A stretch of 64,000 nucleotides of DNA from assembly GCA_910575695.1 (NCBI GenBank), contig CAJTGJ010000023.1:1-64000 (forward strand), in the 5' to 3' direction. The position numbers were made by a program, and so were the translations under genes. Positions 48,534-57,460 of the stretch are shown here, piece after piece; the first letter of the stretch is position 1; each line of letters opens with the position of its first letter. Source of the stretch: Oscillospiraceae bacterium. GTDB taxonomy: Bacteria; Bacillota; Clostridia; Oscillospirales; Oscillospiraceae. Below the pieces are notes generated by a model that worked only from the letters and a program-made list of their open reading frames with translations, searched no databases and was not told where the DNA came from.

Positions 48534-48670
48534 GCCGGTCATCAAGGCTGCTCCTGCTGTCACCTGCTCTCATGGGCTATTGTGCATCAGGCGCGAGAGA
48601 AAATACCCTGACAAGCGGATATATGGAGCTCAAGCTGGAGCCAAAGAACGCTCCGCCTGCAGGAAACTGA
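48530..48670 (+). CDS. possible 46-aa protein with hydrophobic N-terminus
   Basis: ATG 48530 overlaps the previous stop (ATGA) and AAAGGAAC lies upstream. It begins MSRSSRLLLLSPALMGYCAS, like a short signal or lipoprotein-type leader, then a polar tail ending NAPPAGN. Too short to classify. Confidence 0.42.
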   Translation: MSRSSRLLLLSPALMGYCASGARENTLTSGYMELKLEPKNAPPAGN

Positions 48671-48725
48671 CAGATAGGGAATGAAATCACATACATCCCT
48701 GTCAAATAACTATTAGGAGGTCAAT

Positions 48726-49175
48726 ATGAAACAGCTCGGTAATTTGGCTATGGTCTGTGCCCAGCGTCCGGAAGTTTTGCTGCAGATCCATAACGGTCAA
48801 GCGGCAGTTTATGCCAGCGCAGGTCCTAACAGGGCGGTGCTCGCTGCTGCCTGGGACAATGATGCGGAAATCAACAGCATCATTCACGAACTGAACTTCG
48901 GCAAGTACGCATCCAAAAACCCTGCGGAAAATCCCTCGGAAAGCTGTGTTCCGCCTAAAAAGTGTGAGGGGTCGATTTCCGGCAGCCGGGCCGTAACCCT
49001 TATCAACCGGCTGATCGACCGAATGCTCAACGATGAGGGCGGCCATGTCAAGCCTGTCATTGAAGCTCTTCTGGATATGGACTTCACATCGGATGAACTC
49101 ATTGAGGAATTCCATTTTTCCTCCAGCGATGTTGACGAGTGTGCAAATGGGCCGGATGCTCCCGAATTGAATTGA
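48726..49175 (+). CDS. conserved element protein of unknown function
   Basis: 149 aa, ATG 48726 with TAGGAGG 6 bases upstream. Two parts: residues 1-60 (LAMVCAQRPEVLLQIHNGQA, then VYASAGPNRAVLAAAWDNDA) and residues 85-149, a helical acidic domain (LINRLIDRMLNDEGGHVKPV, MDFTSDELIEEFHF). The second part resembles four-helix regulatory modules. Unknown role. Confidence 0.6.
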   Translation: MKQLGNLAMVCAQRPEVLLQIHNGQAAVYASAGPNRAVLAAAWDNDAEINSIIHELNFGKYASKNPAENPSESCVPPKKCEGSISGSRAVTLINRLIDRMLNDEGGHVKPVIEALLDMDFTSDELIEEFHFSSSDVDECANGPDAPELN

Positions 49176-49190
49176 AAGAGGTAACGGACT

Positions 49191-49514
49191 ATGGATATTA
49201 AAAATCTGAATCAGCTCAAAAAAGCGATGAAAGGCTGTCCTAAATTTGAGATCGTTGGGCACTGCCGTCCGGAGTGCATCGGACAGATCCGCAGGGTAAC
49301 GCTGGCAAACACCCAGGGCTTCTACAGCGGTATGGAGGGACAGCCGGACCATGAGATCAACCGTAACAACAACGGCCTTGGTCTTGTCCTCTCGTGGGGC
49401 AAGGCCGATGTTTGGGGTTTTCAGGACGGTTTGTGTACCCAGTATTTCAAGGGAACGGAGCATACAGTGCAAAATGCAGTGATCTCGTTCCGCATTTTGG
49501 AGGAGGCAGCCTGA
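49191..49514 (+). CDS. conserved element protein coupled to ligase
   Basis: 107 aa, ATG 49191 with AAAGAGG upstream. KFEIVGHCRPECIGQIRRVT, then NTQGFYSGMEGQPDHEINR and VISFRILEEAA. Beta-rich with repeated Gly; looks like a small structural domain. Its stop overlaps the ligase start (TGATG), so it is made with the ligase. Confidence 0.6.
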   Translation: MDIKNLNQLKKAMKGCPKFEIVGHCRPECIGQIRRVTLANTQGFYSGMEGQPDHEINRNNNGLGLVLSWGKADVWGFQDGLCTQYFKGTEHTVQNAVISFRILEEAA

Positions 49515-51505
49515 TGGAAGAAAAAGCATATGAAAAAGTCGCGGCGTTGACGGCCCAACTCAATCGCTACCGCCATGAGTATTACAATTTGAACGCTCCG
49601 ACCGTAAGCGATGCGGTCTATGACCGGCGCTTTGATGACTTAAAGGAATTGGAAACGGCCACAGGCATCCGCATGACCAATTCGCCCACACAGACTGTGG
49701 GCTATCCGGCAGTCAGTGCGCTGCCTAAGACAATCCATAATATCCCGCTCCTGTCGCTGGATAAAACAAAACGTGTGGAGGATTTGATTTCCTTCGCCGG
49801 CGACCATCAGATCATGCTGATGCTGAAGCTGGACGGCCTGACGATCAAGCTGACCTATGAAAATGGGATGCTGATGGAGGCTGCCACCCGCGGCGACGGC
49901 AATGAGGGAGAAATTGTCACACACAACGTACACGGCATCACCGGCATTCCTGATTTGATTCCCTATAAGGAACGCCTGGTGGTCACAGGCGAGGCGTTTA
50001 TCCGTCCATCGGACTTCAAGGCTATCATTGACGCCCTGCCGGAGGATGAGGAGAAGCCTAAAAATGGCCGCAACCTGGCTGCCGGCTCAATCCGGCTGTT
50101 GGATGGCGCGGTCAGCAAAGACCGGCGGCTCACCTTTATGCCATTCAGTGTGCTGGAAGGACTGGATCAGTATGAGACGAAATCTCAGAAGCTGAGCTGT
50201 CTGCGGGTGCTGGGGTTCCAGTTCTGCAAGTACATGGTCAGCAAATCGGCACTCAAAAAGGATGAGTTGGAGAATGCTATCCAGGCGCTTCAAAAATATG
50301 CGGAAGCCATTGACGTTCCCATTGATGGCATTGTGATGTCTTTCAATGATGTCGCCTACTCCAAATCCTGTGGACGCACCGGCCACCACTATAAAGATGG
50401 CATCGCCTTCAAGTTTGAGGACCCCCCGTATGAAACCAAACTCCAGCAGATCGAATGGACGCCCACCCGCACAGGTGAAATCGCTCCAGTGGCAATCTTT
50501 GACCCAGTTGAAATTGACGGCTGCCAGGTGTCCAGGGCCAGTCTGCACAACCTCTCCTTTATCGAGGGACTGGAGCTGATGCCCGGAAACCGGGTGCTGG
50601 TGACCAAACGGAATATGATTATCCCCCAGGTGGAGGAAAATCTGGATCGGGGTGGTTTCGATTTGAATACCGTCATCCCGCCCCGCTGTCCGTGCTGCGG
50701 TGAGCCTACGCGCATTCATGTGAGCGACAATGGAACCAAAACTCTGTTTTGTGACAATGCGGCCTGTGAAACCAGGCGGCTGCGCCAGTTTGTCCATTTT
50801 GTCGGAGAAAAGGCTATGGATATTGCGGGACTGTCTGAGTCCACGCTGGAAAAGTTTATCGGCCGGGGCTGGCTGCACAGCTATATGGATGTTTACCGGT
50901 TGAACGAGCACCAGGCGGAGATTATCAAAATGGAGGGCTTTGGAGAAAAATCATGGCAAAATCTCTGGGATGCGATCCAGCGCAGCCGTGATACCACTTT
51001 TGAGCGGTATCTGATTGCGATGGATATCCCCATGATTGGCAACAATGCCAGCCGTGCCCTTGCCAAAGAATTTCACAGTAGTTTGGACGAGTTTGAGGCT
51101 GCCGTCATAGGCGGTTATGATTTCACCAAGCTGCCCGATTTTGGCGAGACGCTCCACAGCAACATCCACCAGTGGTTCCACAGTGAAGAAAACTGGTATA
51201 CCTGGGTGGACTTGAGAACGCTGGTCAATATCCAGGCACCTGCACCTGTCACAGTGGCGGGGCCGGCAGATAATCCCTTTGCAGGTCTCACCATTGTAGT
51301 AACCGGCAAGGTCGAGCCGTATACCCGGGAGGGCATCAATGCGCTGATCGAATCGCTGGGCGCCCGCGCGGGTAGTTCCGTAAGCAGTAAAACAAACTAC
51401 CTGGTTTGCGGTGAAAAGGCCGGCAGCAAATTGGAAAAGGCCCAGTCGCTGGGCATTCCTGTCCTGTCGCCTGCGGAATTTTACCGCATGGCCGGTGTGG
51501 CATAA
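49514..51505 (+). CDS. ligA: NAD-dependent DNA ligase
   Basis: 663 aa, near the normal 670. Ia domain HEYYNLNAPTVSDAVYDRRF at 21-40, adenylated Lys105 in LMLKLDGLTIKL, TRGDG at 125-129, OB fold, zinc finger CPCCGE ... CDNAACETRRL near 395-420, helix-hairpin-helix region (LIAMDIPMIGNNASRALAKE) and a C-terminal BRCT domain from about 585 (FAGLTIVVTGKVEPYTREGI). All key parts are present, so it should be active. Host cells have their own LigA; a second copy on the element supports independent lagging-strand joining during plasmid-type replication. Confidence 0.95.
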   Translation: MEEKAYEKVAALTAQLNRYRHEYYNLNAPTVSDAVYDRRFDDLKELETATGIRMTNSPTQTVGYPAVSALPKTIHNIPLLSLDKTKRVEDLISFAGDHQIMLMLKLDGLTIKLTYENGMLMEAATRGDGNEGEIVTHNVHGITGIPDLIPYKERLVVTGEAFIRPSDFKAIIDALPEDEEKPKNGRNLAAGSIRLLDGAVSKDRRLTFMPFSVLEGLDQYETKSQKLSCLRVLGFQFCKYMVSKSALKKDELENAIQALQKYAEAIDVPIDGIVMSFNDVAYSKSCGRTGHHYKDGIAFKFEDPPYETKLQQIEWTPTRTGEIAPVAIFDPVEIDGCQVSRASLHNLSFIEGLELMPGNRVLVTKRNMIIPQVEENLDRGGFDLNTVIPPRCPCCGEPTRIHVSDNGTKTLFCDNAACETRRLRQFVHFVGEKAMDIAGLSESTLEKFIGRGWLHSYMDVYRLNEHQAEIIKMEGFGEKSWQNLWDAIQRSRDTTFERYLIAMDIPMIGNNASRALAKEFHSSLDEFEAAVIGGYDFTKLPDFGETLHSNIHQWFHSEENWYTWVDLRTLVNIQAPAPVTVAGPADNPFAGLTIVVTGKVEPYTREGINALIESLGARAGSSVSSKTNYLVCGEKAGSKLEKAQSLGIPVLSPAEFYRMAGVA

Positions 51506-51510
51506 CAATT

Positions 51511-51544
51511 TTGACGGGGGAAAGCATTTGCTTTCTCCCGTCAA
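51511..51544. terminator. 15-bp hairpin after ligA
   Basis: TTGACGGGGGAAAGC (51511-51525) pairs with 51530-51544 with one G-T wobble, loop ATTT. No U-run; perhaps an RNA stability or processing stem. Confidence 0.5.
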
Positions 51545-51600
51545 TTATCAAATGGACACCACAGGAGGAAGCTGTTGTGGTCGGAAGGAGGTTTGCACTA

Positions 51601-51804
51601 TTGGAACAATGCAAGATATATACAGGCATCGCTTGTATAGATGGAACCTGCCCCATAGCCAACCGGGAAGAATATGAGGAGCGGTGCTATCCTGTCATAC
51701 ACAGCTGTGAGGAGTGCCACTTCTACAAAGGCTGTGAGGACTGTTGCTTTGCAGGCACAGACCTCTGCATAAAGAAAGGAACGGATGCGGATGGATCAAG
51801 ATAA
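51601..51804 (+). CDS. small cysteine-rich protein
   Basis: 67 aa. TTG 51601 has GGAAGGAGG 9 bases upstream, better than any ATG. Ten cysteines in LEQCKIYTGIACIDGTCPIA, RCYPVIHSCEECHFYKGC and EDCCFAGTDLC strongly suggest a zinc- or Fe-S-binding module. No family recognised. Overlaps the next gene. Confidence 0.58.
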   Translation: MEQCKIYTGIACIDGTCPIANREEYEERCYPVIHSCEECHFYKGCEDCCFAGTDLCIKKGTDADGSR

Positions 51805-52111
51805 CTGCGTTCTCGGCAGCTGTGATTGTACGGCGTGCGCTCCCAAAGATGGATGCGTTCACAGCGATGCCATCTGTTTGAATCGCGGCCTACACGCCAA
51901 GGAACTCTGGGGGCGGTTTGGTCTCATGCTGGAGTTGACAGGTACGGAGTATGCGACCGTCATAAGCGGCGGAGAGGCCGCCCACGCCCTTATCCGCGAA
52001 AAAATCGAGCTGGGAGAATTTGCTTTGGATGGTGAGAGTTACTTCCCGGCAACGGAGACCAGCCAACCATGCAAATGGCCGGTAAAAGAAGACATTCTAC
52101 TTGAATTTTAG
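51785..52111 (+). CDS. conserved element protein with cysteine-rich start
   Basis: 108 aa, ATG 51785 with AAAGGA upstream, overlapping the previous gene by 20 bases. N-terminal VLGSCDCTACAPKDGCVHSD (six Cys/His) then a helix-strand part (LWGRFGLMLELTGTEYATVI, GEAAHALIREKIELGEFALD). Possibly a small metal-binding regulator paired with the preceding protein. Unknown. Confidence 0.55.
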   Translation: MRMDQDNCVLGSCDCTACAPKDGCVHSDAICLNRGLHAKELWGRFGLMLELTGTEYATVISGGEAAHALIREKIELGEFALDGESYFPATETSQPCKWPVKEDILLEF

Positions 52112-52124
52112 GAGGAAATCCGCG

Positions 52125-52790
52125 ATGGGATACAGGCAAGTATATTTTCGTATCAACAGCAAATATGCGTATGGCAGTGGATGGTCAAATGACGATAAAG
52201 CTGCCGAGGCTTTTAAGGAAGAAACCCGCAGATTGTTCCAAGAGGCCGGGTGGACGCTCCAGATAAGCAAGAACAAATCCGTCTGCGACACAGCTGTGAA
52301 AGGGCAGCAAGATCTCTACCTGCACCCCATGAATTTCAGCGGTGTGATTTTGGAGGAGGATATCCCCACAATCGAAGCACTGCTGGCAAAAGCCGCTACA
52401 TTCCAGTGTCGTGGAACCGATTGCTATGAAACATATCTGGAACTGAGCGATGAGGACTATTGGGCCCTGTTGGAAACCCAAAAAGCTGAAATTACAGCCG
52501 TAATTTTGGAACAGTTCAAAACAAAACGCAGGAACCTCTATAAGTCCGGGGAAGCTGCCATGAACATTGCCCAACGGTTTACAGTCCGCCGCCTTTGTGA
52601 CAAAGAGGGTAATCGCAATAAAGCCAATCTGTACGTCAGCCAGCTGATTGAATCACTGATTGCGGAGGGGCGCTTGATTACCGCACGGACAAAGAACGGC
52701 ACAGGTATCCGCACCGCAACGAAGGCGGAGTGGCAGGAGCATACGCCGCCCCTGGTGGATAAAGACTACCTCTCCCGCCTTGCGGGTTGA
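52125..52790 (+). CDS. conserved ICE protein of unknown function
   Basis: 221 aa, ATG 52125 with TAGGAGGAAA upstream. RQVYFRINSKYAYGSGWSND at the start, LYLHPMNFSGVILEEDIPTI near 62, then a helical part (NIAQRFTVRRLCDKEGNRNK) and a winged-helix-like end (YVSQLIESLIAEGRLITART). The last region looks like a helix-turn-helix with wing. No annotated family known to me. Confidence 0.62.
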   Translation: MGYRQVYFRINSKYAYGSGWSNDDKAAEAFKEETRRLFQEAGWTLQISKNKSVCDTAVKGQQDLYLHPMNFSGVILEEDIPTIEALLAKAATFQCRGTDCYETYLELSDEDYWALLETQKAEITAVILEQFKTKRRNLYKSGEAAMNIAQRFTVRRLCDKEGNRNKANLYVSQLIESLIAEGRLITARTKNGTGIRTATKAEWQEHTPPLVDKDYLSRLAG

Positions 52791-52867
52791 CGTCCAAATG
52801 GAATGGACGTAGGCAAAAGGTGCAGAAAACCACCGAAAATATTATGGAGCAAATGGAGGCGCAGGCT

Positions 52868-53056
52868 ATGACAGATATCGTAATCGTTGTAGAAGATGGC
52901 CGCGTGACCGCTGTGTATGCGTCGGAAGAAGATGCTGTAATGGTTGAGGTCATTGACCGGGACACACAGAGCCCGGAGGAGCAGGAGGAAATTGACGAGC
53001 AGAGCAGGCAGTTGGAGTGCCAAATTGCCAATGCGCAGATGTTCCAAATTTATTGA
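52868..53056 (+). CDS. small acidic protein
   Basis: 62 aa from ATG 52868 with GGAGG upstream. MTDIVIVVEDGRVTAVYASE, then DAVMVEVIDRDTQSPEEQEE and an acidic C-terminal helix. Beta hairpin plus helix. This MTD.VIVIEDG pattern recurs in clostridial elements; function unknown. An open frame extends upstream to 52787 without a better site. Confidence 0.55.
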   Translation: MTDIVIVVEDGRVTAVYASEEDAVMVEVIDRDTQSPEEQEEIDEQSRQLECQIANAQMFQIY

Positions 53057-53073
53057 TTGAGGAGGGAAATGCT

Positions 53074-53409
53074 TTGAGTGAAAAAACATATCGCATTGAG
53101 CTGTACTACGGATACCAGGAATGTGAGAGCGGTATCTACCATGCTTTTGACGCGGTAGATCCGCAAGGGCATCACGATGATGAAAAAATGGCGGTCAAGC
53201 TCTCGGATACGCTGGACACAACGCCTGACGATGCCAATTTTCATTACAATTCCATGCACATCCTTTTGCCATCGAGCATCGTTGCGAGAATCCGGGCAGA
53301 TGCCGTCAATGATTTTCTGACATCCATGGCAAAGAATAAAGACGGAGGCGATCATATTCCAGAGGAAGCTGACTGCACAGACCATGACCATCAGGAGGGC
53401 AACAAATGA
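53074..53409 (+). CDS. conserved small protein
   Basis: 111 aa. TTG 53074 has GAGGAGGG about 6 bases upstream and no ATG fits. YRIELYYGYQECESGIYHAF, then KMAVKLSDTLDTTPDDANFH and SSIVARIRADAVNDFLTSMA; His/Asp-rich tail. Mixed alpha/beta, unknown role. It ends by ATGA overlap with the next gene. Confidence 0.55.
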   Translation: MSEKTYRIELYYGYQECESGIYHAFDAVDPQGHHDDEKMAVKLSDTLDTTPDDANFHYNSMHILLPSSIVARIRADAVNDFLTSMAKNKDGGDHIPEEADCTDHDHQEGNK

Positions 53410-53729
53410 AGAAAAAGGAGTTGGAAAAACTGGCGGACAGCTTTCAGACGAAGGCCGACACAGCTTACCGGAACTATCAGGAAACCGGAATAAGCCGCTA
53501 CAGCAGCACAGCCCGCCGGCACGAGGAGATGGCCGATGCCATCAGAATGGCGGCGCAGGCGGCTGACGAACACTATGCGTACACCAACCTGAAAATGGAG
53601 ATGTCCAACTTTGCGAGCAGGGCACAAAAAATAGGGCTTACTGCGGATGAGAAAGAGCGAACCAAATTGGTAGAGGCGCTCGTCCATGATATGATTGTCT
53701 GCGGTCGCCTTTATGGGCTGATCGGATAG
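53406..53729 (+). CDS. small helical protein
   Basis: 107 aa, coupled by ATGA. Nearly all helix: KELEKLADSFQTKADTAYRN, MADAIRMAAQAADEHYAYTN and LVEALVHDMIVCGRLYGLIG. Possibly a dimeric coiled-coil regulator. No family recognised. Confidence 0.55.
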   Translation: MKKKELEKLADSFQTKADTAYRNYQETGISRYSSTARRHEEMADAIRMAAQAADEHYAYTNLKMEMSNFASRAQKIGLTADEKERTKLVEALVHDMIVCGRLYGLIG

Positions 53730-53744
53730 GAGTGAGATGGCAAC

Positions 53745-54191
53745 GTGAAGAATGACATCTGCTGTGCGACTTGTCCGATGATGAAAATAATCGGTCACGC
53801 AAAGTACACCGGCAATAACAGCCACATGGTTCGGCCCCGCGGGGTCTGCTTTTGCGGACACCCCGATGCTATAGCGGCTTTTAAGCTGCTTTGTCCCTGC
53901 GGCCGCCGTATGCCTGGATTCATCGCCTATACCGACAGAGTCTCTGACCTACCGGCCATTAAGACAGCGCCGAGGTGGTGTCCCCGGAAGATGTATGAGA
54001 AGCCTGTTGAGATCAACAAACAGCAGGCATCTCAGGTCATTGAAACCCGGAAGCCACGCGGCATGTTTTTCCTGGCAGCGGATAATGTAGTCACCGGCAT
54101 TGACAACCGGACTGGCGATGCCTGGACAGCGGACTTTGCTACGAAGCGTAAGTGTCTGATGTGGCTTAGGGATTACCGGTCTGAAGAATAG
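53745..54191 (+). CDS. cysteine-rich protein of unknown function
   Basis: 148 aa, GTG 53745 with ATAGGAG upstream. N-terminal CCATCPMMKII and VCFCGHPDAIAAFKLLCPCG give two CxxC-like zinc pairs near 5-50, with APRWCPRKM at 78. C-terminal NVVTGIDNRTGDAWTADFAT is beta-rich. Possibly a zinc-ribbon adaptor. Unknown. Confidence 0.58.
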   Translation: MKNDICCATCPMMKIIGHAKYTGNNSHMVRPRGVCFCGHPDAIAAFKLLCPCGRRMPGFIAYTDRVSDLPAIKTAPRWCPRKMYEKPVEINKQQASQVIETRKPRGMFFLAADNVVTGIDNRTGDAWTADFATKRKCLMWLRDYRSEE

Positions 54192-54268
54192 AATCTTTTC
54201 ACGCAATATACACACTTAAAGACAATGTGCGCGAAATGGGAAACCAAATACAGATTGGAGGAATTATT

Positions 54269-54709
54269 TTGGCAAATTATCATTGTGCTATCAGAACGAA
54301 CTATTTCCATGTGAAAAACCCGGAGCTGTTTCGCCAATTTATGGCGCGTGTCTACGGCGCAGACGGCGCTGTAGAGCTCTGGGAGGAACTGGACACCAAC
54401 AGCCAGACCACATTTGCATTCGGCTCCAACGGCGGGATCAGTGGCCTGCGGAACACGGCGGAGGATACATCGGAAGCGGCTGACGAATCGGCCTACGATG
54501 AATTTGTCTGCGGACTCCAGCAACATATTCAGGAAAACGACGCGGTTATCATTCTGGAATCCGGAAGAGAAAAGCTGTGTTACCTCGTTGGCACCGCTGA
54601 AATCATCACCTGTACAAGCTACGACCATCTGGATATTTCAGATCTGGCCCAACGTCATGCGGCCGCCATGCTGGGTAACCCTGCATGGCAGACGAAGCTC
54701 GACTATTGA
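54269..54709 (+). CDS. conserved element protein
   Basis: 146 aa. TTG 54269 has GGAGGAATTA just upstream; an ATG 42 bases earlier lacks a site. ANYHCAIRTNYFHVKNPELF, FMARVYGADGAVELWEELDT, then a C-terminal LVGTAEIITCTSYDHLDISD. This looks like a small alpha/beta protein seen in many clostridial ICEs in the same neighbourhood. No function known. Confidence 0.6.
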   Translation: MANYHCAIRTNYFHVKNPELFRQFMARVYGADGAVELWEELDTNSQTTFAFGSNGGISGLRNTAEDTSEAADESAYDEFVCGLQQHIQENDAVIILESGREKLCYLVGTAEIITCTSYDHLDISDLAQRHAAAMLGNPAWQTKLDY

Positions 54710-54721
54710 CGGAGGTACAGG

Positions 54722-54961
54722 ATGGAATACAAGTATTTTGAGGTCTGCATTGGCGATGGCTCAAAAGAGAGCGTCAACGATACCTGGATGTGCATTCGAG
54801 GTGTGAAAACGCCATCTGTCCAGGAGGCGGAACAGTTTCTCGCCGCAGACATTGCCAAATTTGGCGGACACGTTTTGAATGTATCCCCTATTGACCGGAA
54901 GACTGCCGAAAGCTGCTATGATTTCAGCTATGAGGAACAATGGCCGGTGTTCGGAATTTGA
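54722..54961 (+). CDS. small acidic protein
   Basis: 79 aa, ATG 54722 with GGAGGTACAGG upstream. EYKYFEVCIGDGSKESVNDT, then MCIRGVKTPSVQEAEQFLAA and YDFSYEEQWPVFGI. Beta-rich start and helix, like anti-defence or DNA-mimic small proteins, but that is only an analogy. No family recognised. Confidence 0.55.
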   Translation: MEYKYFEVCIGDGSKESVNDTWMCIRGVKTPSVQEAEQFLAADIAKFGGHVLNVSPIDRKTAESCYDFSYEEQWPVFGI

Positions 54962-55005
54962 AGCGCCGGCCTATTGGCGGTGCGGAATAAATCGGAGGAT
55001 TGCAT

Positions 55006-55632
55006 ATGAGTGAGCAAAAAAAGATACCTGTTATGATCTTCCAAGCGCCGTTCGCATCCTTAATGGAGCGCGGACTGTACCTGAAGATGCACGACCACGA
55101 CCATCCGTTCTGTAGGACTGTACCCGCCGAATATTATCTGCCTGTTTTTCGCGGCGAGATTGAGTATTCTCCGTCGCTCTTGGAGAACGATGAACAGCGG
55201 ACGTGCATGATTTTGGAGAAAGTCTACACCATCTTCAACACAGCCCACCCATCCGGCTATTGCGGACGCAGTCTGTCGGTGGGAGATGTTGTCAAGCTGG
55301 AGGGAAACTACTATCTCTGTGCAGCCATTGGCTTTCAGCAGGTCTCGTTCCAGTCCAGCCCCAATCACCCGACGGAGAATCCAACGGCTTGTCCCCTAGG
55401 GCTCCCAGATGGAACATCACTCCGGGTAACGGTATGCAAAGAAACAGCCTATCCCTGCGTCAACATTGACCTGATTGCCGCCGATGGTACGGAAGACCGG
55501 GTATGCTTTGCAGAGTATAATTTGGAGAAGGAGCCGGGGCATGAGTTGTGTGTCGGCGTCTACTGCGCCTCCAAAGACGACACGGTTTACTACAACAGCT
55601 ATTTTCGGGATCAGGAAGCTGGAGATAGCTAA
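55006..55632 (+). CDS. YodL-domain protein
   Basis: 208 aa, ATG 55006 after GGAGG. VMIFQAPFASLMERGLYLKM, then a YodL domain: PVFRGEIEYSPSLLENDEQR near 42, HPSGYCGRSLSVGDVVKLEG near 85, YYLCAAIGFQQVSF near 107. The rest is a polar beta-rich domain (VNIDLIAADGTEDRVCFAEY). YodL also occurs at the C-terminus of the primase at 41777. Known only as a domain of ICE proteins. Confidence 0.75.
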   Translation: MSEQKKIPVMIFQAPFASLMERGLYLKMHDHDHPFCRTVPAEYYLPVFRGEIEYSPSLLENDEQRTCMILEKVYTIFNTAHPSGYCGRSLSVGDVVKLEGNYYLCAAIGFQQVSFQSSPNHPTENPTACPLGLPDGTSLRVTVCKETAYPCVNIDLIAADGTEDRVCFAEYNLEKEPGHELCVGVYCASKDDTVYYNSYFRDQEAGDS

Positions 55633-55688
55633 GGTTGCAGCAATTATAGAATGACAATCCCCGCGATCCTGCGGGACAAATGAACGAG

Positions 55689-55734
55689 GGAACCGACAGA
55701 CTGTGTAATGAAGCCTGCCGGTTCCTTTTATTTT
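55689..55734 (+). terminator. rho-independent terminator
   Basis: GGAACCG (55689-55695) pairs with CGGTTCC (55719-55725), then TTTTATTTT. Confidence 0.7.
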
Positions 55735-55753
55735 GATGAAAGAATGGTGACTT

Positions 55754-56359
55754 ATGGACTATAAGCAATTAAAGGAACTTCTGTTCCGGCACGAGTGTGA
55801 GCACCCTGAGACCCATCTGACCGCCTATATCACGTTTGCCTCCTTTGGCCCCAACAATAAAAAGGAGTATCCCTGGAACAGCCGCACCTATGTCATTTCC
55901 AGCGACAACAAGGCGTTCCAACCCAACAAGGGTGGTTACTCCATCTTTGGAAGTTGTCTGGACGGTACTGATCCCTGCCTCCGCCTGGAAGGGCTGATGG
56001 CTGCGGAGTGCGCCGGAAAAGATGGCTGGGTTGTGGAGGACTGTGGTATCGCTGGCTATCTGCTGATTGAGAGCAGTGAATGCATCATTCCTGCACCGAA
56101 GCTGTTTTACAGCTACAGCGATGCGCTGGGGTGTATGCTGACCCGGCTGGCCGAGGAAACCGGACGGGAAGCTGAGCAGGTGAAGAAAGATTACGATGAA
56201 GCAAAGGCGCTGTTTGATGGCACCTATGATTCCGGTTGGGGCGCCTCCTGTTTGGATGGTTCTGGCGTGAGCTGGATCTGGAAGATTCAGCCTGCCTGCA
56301 TCTATGGGGCAATGAACATAGTGTTTCCGCAGCTGAAAAACAAATCATGCCTTATGTAG
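55754..56359 (+). CDS. conserved element protein
   Basis: 201 aa, ATG 55754 with GGTGACTT upstream (weak). YKQLKELLFRHECEHPETHL, then IFGSCLDGTDPCLRLEGLMA near 76 and DGTYDSGWGASCLDGSGVSW near 160. FGSCLDG and WGASCLDG form an internal echo. Starts the transcript after the terminator. Mixed alpha/beta; no family recognised. Confidence 0.6.
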   Translation: MDYKQLKELLFRHECEHPETHLTAYITFASFGPNNKKEYPWNSRTYVISSDNKAFQPNKGGYSIFGSCLDGTDPCLRLEGLMAAECAGKDGWVVEDCGIAGYLLIESSECIIPAPKLFYSYSDALGCMLTRLAEETGREAEQVKKDYDEAKALFDGTYDSGWGASCLDGSGVSWIWKIQPACIYGAMNIVFPQLKNKSCLM

Positions 56360-56409
56360 ACAGAGATAATCGTATCTACAGCAATTTTATTGTATAAGGA
56401 GCGTGTACG

Positions 56410-57360
56410 ATGAATTTTGAACGATTTGACAAGCTGGCCCGTACCGACCGAGTGGTTCTGCTCACGGCGCTGGAGTTGTTGTGGCAGAATGGCCGTACAA
56501 TGATCCAGTCTGAGGATGTATCCAAACTGACCGCAGGCTGTGTGTCCAGCCTAGGCGGCTTTTACACAGCAGAAAAACTCCGGGAGATTGTAGATATCTG
56601 TAAAAATCTGGCCCATTTGGAGACGGCAGAGTTGATCCGCTGTTTCCGGTGCGGCGGTATGGAGATAAAGGCCCCTGATGCGGAAGAAGAAGGGATCTGC
56701 CCCATCTGCGGCGGTGACCTGGAGTATGGAGATGATGAACCTCTGGATGATGGTGGTGTCCGCGACTGGACGTGTCTCAGCTGCGGAGCCACTGGAAAAG
56801 AGGGCTACAACAAAGTGTTCGACCAGCACTATGATGTACGGGATGGAGATGGAAATCCATATTCTCCCCCATCGAACGACATTGTGTGTGCTATGGACCC
56901 TGCACCGTCTCCCTGCGCGCCAAAACTGCTGATGATGGGGCAAGAGAGTATCAATGCACTGCCGCAGGGAGACGTTGAGCAGATGAACGTCTATTTCCCC
57001 AGAGAGGATTGGAACCTGTATTTTTGGGGTTTTACCTGCTTCTCCCGCCAGAACTACTCCAAAACTGTTTCGCTGGACTGCATGGATGAAGTCATGCTGG
57101 GCGTCCAGTGTATTGAGGGCGGCACACTGGGTGAGTTGGCTATCCGCTGGCACACACTCGGCGGAAAGCCGGTTCCCCGGCTGGAGGTGTACAACGATGC
57201 GTGGCAGATCATGCAGACACCCACCTTCGCAGCGGTTATGGAGGAGCTGACCCAAATGAGCCGTCATCATGACCCCATGCCGGATGAAGTGTCTGCCCTG
57301 CTGATCGCTCATGGTTTTACAGATCAGTCTGATTATCCCCTGATAGCAAATCATGACTGA
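56410..57360 (+). CDS. zinc-ribbon protein
   Basis: 316 aa, ATG 56410 with AAGGAG upstream. N-terminal helical region, then four CxxC pairs: IRCFRCGGMEIK and CPICGGDLEYGDDE near 80-105, WTCLSCGATGKEGYNKVFD near 122. The Gly/Asp-rich zinc ribbon suggests nucleic acid contact. C-terminal 170 residues are mostly helices and strands without known motifs (MNVYFPREDWNLYFWGFTCF). No family recognised. Confidence 0.62.
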   Translation: MNFERFDKLARTDRVVLLTALELLWQNGRTMIQSEDVSKLTAGCVSSLGGFYTAEKLREIVDICKNLAHLETAELIRCFRCGGMEIKAPDAEEEGICPICGGDLEYGDDEPLDDGGVRDWTCLSCGATGKEGYNKVFDQHYDVRDGDGNPYSPPSNDIVCAMDPAPSPCAPKLLMMGQESINALPQGDVEQMNVYFPREDWNLYFWGFTCFSRQNYSKTVSLDCMDEVMLGVQCIEGGTLGELAIRWHTLGGKPVPRLEVYNDAWQIMQTPTFAAVMEELTQMSRHHDPMPDEVSALLIAHGFTDQSDYPLIANHD

Positions 57361-57460
57361 TTGCAATCTTTCAAACCCGGCCTGATGCCTGTTCAGACAA
57401 TCTATGGCACAGGCGTTAACAAGTATCCGTGTAATGCAAGTTTGCGAGGAGGTATAAGCA

